A stretch of 5,011 nt of DNA. Source: Eikenella sp963515595. GTDB taxonomy: Bacteria; Pseudomonadota; Gammaproteobacteria; Burkholderiales; Neisseriaceae. The stretch lies in NCBI GenBank assembly GCA_963515595.1, contig CAUPYH010000112.1, positions 1-5,011 on the forward strand, in the 5' to 3' direction. Positions 1 through 4,629 of this stretch are shown here, piece by piece (within the stretch, counting starts at the first letter, position 1; each line of letters begins with the position of its first letter). The notes beneath the pieces were generated by a model. It saw only the letters and a program-made list of their open reading frames with translations, did not search any database and was not told the origin of the DNA. A program made the position numbers and the translations under genes.

Positions 1-10
1 GGGCTTCATT

Positions 11-39
11 TTCAGGTAGCCTCTTTTTTCAGGTAGCCT
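11..39 (-). repeat. Two direct copies of the Eikenella-type DNA uptake sequence
   Basis: Two exact copies of TTCAGGTAGCCT (minus-strand AGGCTACCTGAA, AG-eikDUS) lie at 11-22 and 28-39, both in the same orientation and 5 bp apart. DUS are recognised by the type IV pilin ComP during natural transformation. Both lie just downstream of the pyrF stop codon. Because they are direct rather than inverted they do not form a hairpin with each other; either could pair with an inverted copy left of the window to make a terminator for pyrF. Confidence 0.9.
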
Positions 40-55
40 GATTGCAATTGGCTGC

Positions 56-793
56 TTAGTCGGCAGGGTTGGCCAGGCGGTTGATTTCGGCCAGCATGGC
101 GGCGGGGTCGGGCGCTTGGGTGATGGGTCGGCCCATCACGAGATAGCTGCTGCCGGCCTCGAGGGCTTGGGCGGGGGTCATGATGCGGCGCTGGTCGTCT
201 TGGTTACCGCCGGGGTTGGGGCGGATGCCGGGTGTAACCAGCACAAATTCGCTGCCGCGCTGCTGGCGCAGGGTAGCAGCTTCGTGCGGGGAGCAGACTA
301 CGCCGTCGAGGCCGGATTGCTGCGCCAGGGCGGCCCAGCGGGATGCCCAATCGGCAATGGGGGCAGTGAGGCCGAGTTCGTTGAGGTCGGCCTGCTCCAT
401 GCTGGTGAGCACAGTTACGCCGATGAGCAGGGGGCGTTGGCGGTGGTTGGCCACGGCTTCGGCGGCGGCTTCCATCATGCGGCGGCCGCCGGCGGTGTGC
501 ATATCCACCATCCACACGCCCATGTCGGCAGCCACGCGGCAGGCGGCGGCCACGGTGTTGGGGATGTCGTGGTATTTGAGGTCGAGGAAGAGCTGGAAGC
601 CTTGGTTGATTAGGGCTTCGGCCAAGTGTCGGCCGGTGGCGGTAAACAGTTCTTTGCCGATTTTGAGGCGGCACAAATCGGGGCTTAAGCGGCGCACGAA
701 GGAGAGGGTGTCGGCTTCGTTGGCAAAGTCGAGGGCGACGATAACGGGGGTGCGGCGGGCGGGCGGAGCGGAGTCGAGGATAAGGGGATTCAT
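56..793 (-). CDS. pyrF: Orotidine-5'-phosphate decarboxylase (PyrF)
   Basis: PyrF decarboxylates OMP to UMP in the cytoplasm, the final step of de novo pyrimidine synthesis. The protein is 245 aa, the same length as E. coli PyrF, with its key residues at matching places: D22 in VALDF, K44 in RLKIGK, the catalytic D71-x-K73-xx-D76 motif (DLKYHDIPNT), TVLTS at 127-131, the phosphate-binding VTPGIRP at 186-192, Q201 in DQRRIMTP, and G221-R222 in MGRPIT. It is a complete group-I TIM-barrel enzyme with no missing catalytic residue. The ATG at 793 gives the family's usual N-terminus, but the C-rich leader before it has no recognisable Shine-Dalgarno sequence. The start lies about 30 bp past the terminator hairpin of the upstream gene, so it needs read-through or its own promoter; I found no convincing promoter. 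Confidence 0.97.
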   Translation of the reverse strand: MNPLILDSAPPARRTPVIVALDFANEADTLSFVRRLSPDLCRLKIGKELFTATGRHLAEALINQGFQLFLDLKYHDIPNTVAAACRVAADMGVWMVDMHTAGGRRMMEAAAEAVANHRQRPLLIGVTVLTSMEQADLNELGLTAPIADWASRWAALAQQSGLDGVVCSPHEAATLRQQRGSEFVLVTPGIRPNPGGNQDDQRRIMTPAQALEAGSSYLVMGRPITQAPDPAAMLAEINRLANPAD

Positions 794-824
794 GGAAATG
801 GGAGCGGATGGGGTTGAAATGGAA

Positions 825-875
825 AAAGGCTACCTGAAAGCCGTGTTGCTAAGAAATAGGTTTCAGGTAGCCTTT
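825..875 (-). terminator. DUS inverted-repeat terminator after the DMP19-like gene
   Basis: Arms 825-839 and 861-875 are perfect 15-bp complements around a 21-nt loop, and each arm contains one exact DUS (827-838 plus orientation, 862-873 minus orientation). On the minus strand the second arm runs into a T run (GCCTTTTTCC, ending near 823), the form of an intrinsic terminator. It begins 4 bp after the stop codon of the DMP19-like gene. Paired DUS used as terminators are well known in Neisseriaceae. On the plus strand the second arm is followed by only three T, so the minus direction is favoured. Confidence 0.8.
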
Positions 876-879
876 AAAA

Positions 880-1389
880 TTAAGCATCAAGCGGGGGCAT
901 GGGGCTGCCGCTTTCTCCAGCTGCGGCAGTGAGCTCGGCGAATTCTACTGGATGGCGGCGGATATAGGGGCAGACGGTGCAGAAGTCGTCTTCCGATACC
1001 AGGCAGTAGTCGGCGTCGAGTTCGTCGAACTGGGGGAATTGCGCGCGCAACTCTTCAATGCTGCTGCCGTTTTGGGCGGCGGCTTGGATGGCGGCTCCGT
1101 GCTGTTGGTAAAGGGCACGGGCGCGGTCGATGATGTTGGGTGTGTCGCAAACGCCCCATTGGCGCAGATATTCGGCGGTTTCGGGAGAGAGGGCATGTTC
1201 GCCCCGGCCATCGGCAATCAGCAACACAAAGCCGTCGTCTTCCATCAGGAGGTCGAGGCTGAGGTAGGCGAGCAGGGCGCGTTGGGCACCGCTATAGCGT
1301 TCTATAAAACGGTCGCTGTGGCGGATGCGGTGTGTCCACACGTGGAGCATGCGGTACATTTGGTTGATGGTCATCATATTATTGGACAT
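880..1389 (-). CDS. DMP19 family (DUF4375) acidic protein, probable DNA mimic
   Basis: This 169-aa protein resembles the DUF4375/DMP19 family. The best-studied member, DMP19 of Neisseria meningitidis, is a dimeric DNA-mimic protein that binds the repressor NHTF and keeps it off DNA. Seen here: the family-like stretch LLMEDDGFVLLIADGRGE at 47-64, a TAEYLRQWG segment at 71-79, and a conserved-looking FPQFDELDADYC segment at 118-129. The protein is acidic (25 D/E against 13 R) and contains no lysine. Cysteines are C81, C129, C137 and C140, the last two in a CxxC. No signal peptide or membrane segment is seen. The ATG at 1389 is supported by AAAGGAG at 1397-1403, 7 nt upstream; ATG codons at residues 5 and 6 are less well placed. 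It lies 74 bp after lapB with no terminator between, so it is probably co-transcribed with lapAB. The assignment is from memory of the family and the function is inferred. Confidence 0.72.
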   Translation of the reverse strand: MSNNMMTINQMYRMLHVWTHRIRHSDRFIERYSGAQRALLAYLSLDLLMEDDGFVLLIADGRGEHALSPETAEYLRQWGVCDTPNIIDRARALYQQHGAAIQAAAQNGSSIEELRAQFPQFDELDADYCLVSEDDFCTVCPYIRRHPVEFAELTAAAGESGSPMPPLDA

Positions 1390-1404
1390 TTTATTTCTCC
1401 TTTA

Positions 1405-1475
1405 GAACTAAACTACGATGGAACTAAACTACGGTACTACGGTGAAACTAAATTTCGGTGAAGCTAAACTTCAAT
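1405..1475. repeat. Degenerate 16-bp tandem repeat array between lapB and the DMP19-like gene
   Basis: Four copies share a CTAAA core (minus strand TTTAG) at 1408, 1424, 1448 and 1464, so core spacings are 16, 24 and 16 bp. Unit forms are GAACTAAACTACGATG (1405-1420), GAACTAAACTACGGTA (1421-1436), GAAACTAAATTTCGGT (1444-1459) and GAAGCTAAACTTCAAT (1460-1475). The 24-bp gap comes from an 8-bp tandem duplication (CTACGGTA at 1429-1436, CTACGGTG at 1437-1444). The last unit overlaps the end of lapB and supplies its TAG stop; the array ends just before the ribosome binding site of the next gene. Two units form 4-bp hairpins with the same 5-nt loop (GAAG/CTTC and GAAA/TTTC). Confidence 0.8.
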
Positions 1476-2642
1476 TTTGTTGGGTGTAAAGGTCTCCCAT
1501 TTGTTGCAGGCGGGGCAGTGCCAGAAGAACACTTGCGATTTGAAGTGGCAGTGGCGGCAGCGGTACATCACGTTTTTCTGCAGGGTGCGCCCGATTACGC
1601 CGCGCATCATGTCGGCATCGCTCTTCCAGGCGGGATCGAGGTTGCTCAGGCGAAGGCCGAGCAGGCGGTATACGCCGCCGAGGTCGGGCTTTTGGCGCAC
1701 GAGTTCAACGGCGGTTTCGGCTGCTTTTTCTTCGCCGTAGAGCAGCAGCGACTTCTCATACACCACGTTGATTAAATCAAGCTGGGGAAAGGTTTTCAGG
1801 TAGCCTGTGAGCACGGCGAGGCCGGCGGCGGCTTCGCCTTGGGCATCGTAGGCGTCATACAGTTTTTCGCCCACCATGCTCAAGTAAGCATGGTTTTGTT
1901 TTTCGATGGCGGTGTAGGCGGCCACGGCGGCGGGGTAGTTGCCCAGCTTTTGCTCCAAATCGCCGAGAATCATGTTGGCGCGGGCGCATTTGCGGTTGGC
2001 ATCCAGCGCTTTGGCAATGTTGGTGCGGGCTTGCTCGAAGTCGGATTTGAACAGGGCGGCTTGCGCCAGCTCGCAGTGGAATTGGGCAATTTCAAAGCGG
2101 TAGGTTTGTTCGTCGTGGCTGAGCAGCTGGGCGGTGTCGATGGCTTTGGCCCAGTCGCGGTCTTGCTGGTAGATATTCAGCAGCACTTGGCGGGCTTGGG
2201 CGGCCATATTGCCTTGCTGCAGGCCGAGGAAAATCTGCTCGGCGCGGTCTACCAGGCCGGCGCTTTGGTAGTCTTGCCCAAGCTCAAACAGCACTTGGTT
2301 GCGCTTTTCGCCCACGGTTTCTGGCGCCTCGAGCAGGGCTTGGTGCAGGCGGATGGCTTTATCGTTTTCGCCGCGCTGGCGGTAGAGTTTGCCTAGGGTG
2401 AGGTGCAGCTCGTAGGTGTTGTCGCCGGCGGGCAGCAGGTCGGTCATGTCGGCCAGGTGGCGGGCGGCGCTGCCGAGGTTGCGGTCTACCAAGGCATCCA
2501 GGCTGGCGTAAAACGCGGTGGGCACGGATTTGGCCTGCTTGAGCACGGCTTTCATGTCTACCCGGGCGGCAAACCAGCCCATGGCAAAGAAGACGGGCAG
2601 CAGGATAATCGGGGTGAGCCACCACCAAATATTGCCGTCCAT
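1464..2642 (-). CDS. lapB: LapB (YciM/Ght) TPR and rubredoxin-like LPS assembly protein
   Basis: LapB is an inner-membrane adaptor that promotes FtsH-dependent degradation of LpxC and so sets the rate of lipid A synthesis; the meningococcal homologue is called Ght. The protein is 392 aa against 389 in E. coli. An N-terminal membrane anchor covers about 5-27 (WWWLTPIILLPVFF core). TPR-type helical repeats fill about 45-350, including the family-typical LTLGKLYRQRGENDKAIRLHQ region near 81-101. A C-terminal rubredoxin-like metal knuckle has C362-xx-C365 and C376-xx-C379. All hallmark parts are present. The ATG at 2642 is 4 bp after the lapA stop and uses AAGGAA inside the lapA tail as ribosome binding site, so lapA and lapB are probably translationally coupled. 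An exact DUS lies in frame (residues 280-283). The TAG stop lies in the first unit of the 16-bp repeat array. Confidence 0.96.
   Translation of the reverse strand: MDGNIWWWLTPIILLPVFFAMGWFAARVDMKAVLKQAKSVPTAFYASLDALVDRNLGSAARHLADMTDLLPAGDNTYELHLTLGKLYRQRGENDKAIRLHQALLEAPETVGEKRNQVLFELGQDYQSAGLVDRAEQIFLGLQQGNMAAQARQVLLNIYQQDRDWAKAIDTAQLLSHDEQTYRFEIAQFHCELAQAALFKSDFEQARTNIAKALDANRKCARANMILGDLEQKLGNYPAAVAAYTAIEKQNHAYLSMVGEKLYDAYDAQGEAAAGLAVLTGYLKTFPQLDLINVVYEKSLLLYGEEKAAETAVELVRQKPDLGGVYRLLGLRLSNLDPAWKSDADMMRGVIGRTLQKNVMYRCRHCHFKSQVFFWHCPACNKWETFTPNKIEV
1795..1806 (-). repeat. DUS inside the lapB coding sequence
   Basis: An exact AGGCTACCTGAA on the coding strand is read in frame as part of G280-Y281-L282-K283 of LapB, in the C-terminal half of the TPR region. 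It is single, with no inverted partner nearby, so it acts as an uptake signal rather than a terminator. Confidence 0.9.
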
Positions 2643-2646
2643 GCGC

Positions 2647-2976
2647 CTATTCCTTTACCGGGGCGGCGTCGGGCACAGGCCGGGCGGCATCGGCGGGCGC
2701 GGGTGTTTGCAGCTGCTCCTGCGCGATCCGGGCGTTTTTGCGTACTTCGTTGCGCAGGCGGTTGTTTTCATGACGCAAGGAGAGCAGGCGGCCAAACATG
2801 GAAAACACGCCGAACACTGCGCCGATAACGAAAAACGCCAAGAGCAGCAGGATCAGCGGTAGGCTGATTTCGCTGCCGGGTAGATAGCTGAAGCTGACGA
2901 GATGGGTGTTGAATGTGGCTAAAACGATAAAAACCGCCAAAAGCAGCAGTTTGATGATGAGCGAAAACAGTTTCAT
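2647..2976 (-). CDS. lapA: LapA domain inner-membrane protein (DUF1049)
   Basis: LapA is the small partner of LapB in LPS assembly and inner-membrane homeostasis. The 109-aa product (E. coli about 102 aa) has two hydrophobic segments at about 4-22 and 38-62, joined by the short loop NTHLVSFSYLPGSE typical of the family. A charged, probably coiled-coil stretch follows at 63-90 (RLLSLRHENNRLRNEVRK), then a Pro/Ala-rich tail. The C-terminal part is expected in the cytoplasm next to LapB. The ATG at 2976 is preceded by GAAAGG at 2986-2991 with a 9-nt spacer, a moderate ribosome binding site. It is the first gene of the minus-strand unit lapA-lapB-DMP19-like. Confidence 0.93.
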   Translation of the reverse strand: MKLFSLIIKLLLLAVFIVLATFNTHLVSFSYLPGSEISLPLILLLLAFFVIGAVFGVFSMFGRLLSLRHENNRLRNEVRKNARIAQEQLQTPAPADAARPVPDAAPVKE

Positions 2977-3023
2977 GAAGCTAGGCCTTTCGTCATGCGG
3001 GCAGGAATGGATATCAATGGCGA

Positions 3024-3029
3024 AGTGTA
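3024..3029 (-). promoter_or_regulatory. Candidate -10 box of the lapA operon
   Basis: The minus-strand hexamer TACACT is a reasonable -10 match about 48 bp before the lapA start codon. No good -35 is present; the expected position falls in the DUS arm at 3045-3056. The call rests on one hexamer and on the need for a promoter between the divergent genes. Confidence 0.25.
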
Positions 3030-3043
3030 AACTATTTGGGGGG

Positions 3044-3083
3044 TTTCAGGTAGCCTGCCGGGCAGCGGGAAGGCTACCTGAAA
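3044..3083. repeat. DUS inverted repeat in a divergent intergenic region
   Basis: Arms 3044-3056 and 3071-3083 are perfect 13-bp complements with a 14-nt G-rich loop. They contain exact DUS at 3045-3056 (minus orientation) and 3071-3082 (plus orientation). The hairpin looks like the neisserial terminator type, but no recognised gene ends here: lapA starts leftward at 2976 and the cupin gene starts rightward at 3230. Neither side has a T run. It may insulate the divergent promoters, end an unrecognised short transcript, or serve only for DNA uptake. Confidence 0.85.
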
Positions 3084-3093
3084 ATATGTTATG

Positions 3094-3229
3094 ATGGTTT
3101 CAGCTTATTAAGTTTGCCGCCAGCTAGCTTGCATTAGGCGGCTAACCATTTCAAACAATAATAAAATATCCAATCAAACCCTGCCGACCGGATTTCCCTC
3201 CCACCCGTTAACAAATAAGGAGCAATCTG
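3094..3229 (+). promoter_or_regulatory. AT-rich promoter/leader region of the cupin gene with a possible hairpin
   Basis: A GC-rich arm pair GCCGCC (3116-3121) and GGCGGC (3137-3142) encloses a 15-nt loop that contains the palindrome AGCTAGCT. An outer pair ATGGTT (3094-3099) and AACCAT (3144-3149) could close around it with an asymmetric bulge. It is followed by an A/T-rich stretch with -10-like TAATAA (3159-3164) and TAAAAT (3162-3167), neither with a good -35. A strong TAAGGAG ribosome binding site is at 3216-3222. If transcription starts near 3175 the hairpin would be an upstream DNA element; if it starts earlier the hairpin would lie in the leader. The sequence does not decide. Confidence 0.35.
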
Positions 3230-3574
3230 ATGTCTGCAACTGCTGTAACCCCCGTATTCGAATCCCTATTCAAACTCGGCCTGAACCAGGCGCTGCCGGT
3301 TAGCGAGCAGGCCACCACTTCGCGCACCGTGCTGAACAACGACTTGCTGCGTGTGGTGGCTTTCACGCTGGATGCCGGCCAAGTGCTCACCGAGCACACC
3401 TCCACCAAGGCTGTGGTGGTGATCCTGCTGGAAGGCGAGATGGATTTTTCCATCGGCGCACGCCACGAAATTCTGCATGCAGGCGATGTGGTGTATCTTG
3501 CCCCGAACGAACGCCATGCGCTGAGCGCCGTGAGCGCTTGCCGGATGCAGCTGGTGATGGTGAACGTGGATTGA
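3230..3574 (+). CDS. Small single-domain cupin protein
   Basis: This 114-aa protein is one cupin beta-barrel without a signal peptide, so probably cytoplasmic. Cupin motif 1 is recognisable as AGQVLTEHTSTK...LLEGEMDF (49-73), but its metal ligands are degenerate: only H56 remains, the second His position is S58 and the usual Glu position is a small hydrophobic residue. Motif 2 is GDVVYLAPNERH (85-96) with H96. Two histidines therefore remain of the usual three His plus Glu, and metal binding may be weak or use other residues. Substrate and pathway cannot be told from sequence; such proteins range from enzymes to small-molecule sensors. The ATG at 3230 is supported by TAAGGAG 7 nt upstream. 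It is a single-gene unit: a terminator follows 15 bp after the stop and the neighbours are divergent or have their own promoter. Confidence 0.88.
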   Translation: MSATAVTPVFESLFKLGLNQALPVSEQATTSRTVLNNDLLRVVAFTLDAGQVLTEHTSTKAVVVILLEGEMDFSIGARHEILHAGDVVYLAPNERHALSAVSACRMQLVMVNVD

Positions 3575-3589
3575 GCTTGGATAAAGCAG

Positions 3590-3620
3590 CAGGCGCGGTG
3601 TGCCGAACCGCGCCTGTTTT
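3590..3620 (+). terminator. Intrinsic terminator of the cupin gene
   Basis: A perfect 9-bp stem CAGGCGCGG (3590-3598) and CCGCGCCTG (3608-3616) with a 9-nt loop is followed at once by TTTTGTT. It starts 15 bp after the cupin stop codon. It contains no DUS, so it is an ordinary rho-independent terminator. Confidence 0.9.
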
Positions 3621-3624
3621 GTTG

Positions 3625-3676
3625 AGGCTACCTGAAAATAAAATGGCGGCTGGATAAGGCTGTTTTCAGGTAGCCT
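3625..3676. repeat. DUS inverted repeat, second terminator-like hairpin
   Basis: Arms 3625-3638 and 3663-3676 are perfect 14-bp complements with a 24-nt loop, and each holds an exact DUS (3625-3636 plus orientation, 3665-3676 minus orientation). Only TTT follows the second arm on the plus strand. It lies directly behind the stronger hairpin at 3590-3616 and could act as a back-up terminator and as a paired uptake signal. Confidence 0.85.
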
Positions 3677-3690
3677 TTACTTCTGATTGC

Positions 3691-3702
3691 AGGCTGCCTG
3701 AA
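3691..3702 (+). repeat. Variant DUS AGGCTGCCTGAA (Simonsiella-type dialect)
   Basis: This 12-mer differs from the AG-eikDUS by one base (A to G at position 6) and is exactly the AG-simDUS dialect described for Simonsiella. It is 14 bp downstream of the DUS inverted repeat and in plus orientation. It may be a point mutant of the local dialect or a trace of DNA from another Neisseriaceae. Confidence 0.8.
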
Positions 3703-3769
3703 ACATGATTTGCCCATACAGCCGCTACAAACTTTAACCTAGGGCTAACCGTAGCTTAAGAAAACGGCC

Positions 3770-3778
3770 TGTTACAAT
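3770..3778 (+). promoter_or_regulatory. Extended -10 promoter of the ACP-like gene
   Basis: TGTTACAAT combines the TGn extension (3770-3772) with the -10 hexamer TACAAT (3773-3778). The -35 region near 3750-3756 (CGTAGCT) is a poor match, as is common for extended -10 promoters. It would start transcription at about 3785 and give a leader of about 85 nt before the ATG at 3871. Confidence 0.55.
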
Positions 3779-3802
3779 GCGCTCGTTGTTCTGCATTGGG
3801 TT

Positions 3803-3822
3803 TTGGCCGCGAAAAAGGCCAA
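3803..3822 (+). promoter_or_regulatory. Leader hairpin of the ACP-like gene
   Basis: TTGGCC (3803-3808) and GGCCAA (3817-3822) form a 6-bp stem around the loop GCGAAAAA, within the predicted leader. No T run follows, so it is not a terminator. It could affect mRNA stability or translation; no known riboswitch class is recognised. Confidence 0.4.
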
Positions 3823-3870
3823 TCCGCCTAGAGAACGCCAACTACATTCCAACATGAAGGGAGTTTGAAA

Positions 3871-4551
3871 ATGAAATTTTGGCAATCAACTGCATTAGCT
3901 GCTTTGGCTGTGGGCATCGCTGCCCCGGCATTCGCTGCCGGCGGCACCGTGTCTTATGTCTGCCAACAAGGTAAACAGGTGGATGTGAGCTATCAGTTCA
4001 ATAGCCGCGGCAAACCCGTGTCTGCGCGCGCCCGCCTCAACGGCAGCAACCGCAACATGGCTTTCGATGCGCGCCGCTCTGACAGCACGGGCACTGCGTT
4101 TAAAGACCGTGCCGGCTATAACCTGACCGGCCCGGTGCTTACCGCCCGCAACTACCGTAGCGAAGAAGGCATCAGCATCCTCTCGCCGCGCAGCGAATTC
4201 CTGTATAAAGACTGTAATCCGCGCCAAAACGAGCCTGCCCGCCAAGCTCCGCCCGCTGCAGCCCGTAGCGGCAGCGTGGCCTATGTGTGCCAACAAGGCC
4301 GCCGCTTGAACGTGAATTACCACTTCAACTCTGCCGGTGTGCCCACCAGCGCCGAACTGCGCGTGAACAACCGCAATCTGCGCCTGCCGTACAACCTGTC
4401 GGCTTCCGACAATGTGGACACCGTATTCAGCGCCAACGGCTACCGCCTGACCACCAATGCCATGGATTCGGCCAACTACCGCAGCCAAGACATCATCGTG
4501 AGCGCGCCCAGCGGCCAGATGCTGTATAAAGATTGTTCTCCTGCCCGTTAA
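3871..4551 (+). CDS. Secreted protein with two tandem ACP (adhesin complex protein)/lysozyme-inhibitor-like domains
   Basis: Neisserial ACP is a single-domain secreted or surface protein of about 13 kDa with an MliC/PliC-like barrel; it acts as adhesin and lysozyme inhibitor. Here a 226-aa protein carries two such domains. Residues 1-22 are a signal peptide (MKFWQ, hydrophobic core, cleavage after A20-F21-A22). Domain 1 (about 25-118) runs from YVCQQG with C31 to LYKDC with C115; domain 2 (about 134-226) runs from YVCQQG with C140 to LYKDC with C222. Both share FNS and NYRS, and each cysteine pair probably forms a disulfide closing the barrel. The linker 119-133 is rich in Pro, Ala and Gln. 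From memory of ACP, domain 2 is closer (SDNV and KDCSP segments) and domain 1 has diverged. The ATG at 3871 has AAGGGAG at 3857-3863 with a 7-nt spacer and is preferred to the TTG 6 nt earlier. Likely periplasmic or surface exposed. Family assignment is confident; lysozyme inhibition is inferred. Confidence 0.87.
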   Translation: MKFWQSTALAALAVGIAAPAFAAGGTVSYVCQQGKQVDVSYQFNSRGKPVSARARLNGSNRNMAFDARRSDSTGTAFKDRAGYNLTGPVLTARNYRSEEGISILSPRSEFLYKDCNPRQNEPARQAPPAAARSGSVAYVCQQGRRLNVNYHFNSAGVPTSAELRVNNRNLRLPYNLSASDNVDTVFSANGYRLTTNAMDSANYRSQDIIVSAPSGQMLYKDCSPAR

Positions 4552-4569
4552 TCGGAGTGGCGGATAGGC

Positions 4570-4606
4570 AAACAGGCACAACTTTGCGGTTGTGCCTGTT
4601 TTGTTT
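4570..4606 (+). terminator. Intrinsic terminator of the ACP-like gene
   Basis: A perfect 13-bp stem (4570-4582 with 4589-4601) closes a 6-nt loop TTTGCG and runs into TTGTTT. It begins 18 bp after the ACP-like stop codon. The reverse strand offers only a short T run, so it mainly serves the plus strand, though the convergent gene ends close by at 4619. Confidence 0.9.
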
Positions 4607-4617
4607 GGCTGTGGTGT

Positions 4618-4629
4618 TTCAGGTAGCCT
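4618..4629 (-). repeat. DUS overlapping the 3' end of the small minus-strand gene
   Basis: An exact AGGCTACCTGAA on the minus strand. Read in the frame of the small gene it supplies the last codons (AAG GCT ACC) and the TGA stop. It is single, with no inverted partner nearby. Confidence 0.9.

Noticed and set aside
180..932. Long plus-strand open frame of 250 codons opposite pyrF
   Set aside because: It is antisense to a clear pyrF, has Arg/Ser/Ala-rich low-quality composition and no ribosome binding site; GC-rich codon bias of the true gene explains the open frame.
952..1461. Plus-strand open frame opposite the DMP19-like gene
   Set aside because: Gly/Ala/Val-rich shadow of the minus-strand gene, which has a strong ribosome binding site and family similarity.
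1839..2396. Plus-strand open frame of 185 codons opposite lapB
   Set aside because: Repetitive Gly/Val/Leu/Gln composition typical of the complement of a TPR gene; lapB is certain.
2906..3094. Short plus-strand open frame of 62 codons across the lapA start and the orphan DUS hairpin
   Set aside because: It overlaps lapA in antisense, has no ribosome binding site and runs through the DUS repeat; no protein-like features.
3865..3867. TTG as start of the ACP-like gene
   Set aside because: The ATG at 3871 has correct 7-nt spacing from AAGGGAG and gives a standard signal peptide; the TTG would be only 1 nt from the ribosome binding site.
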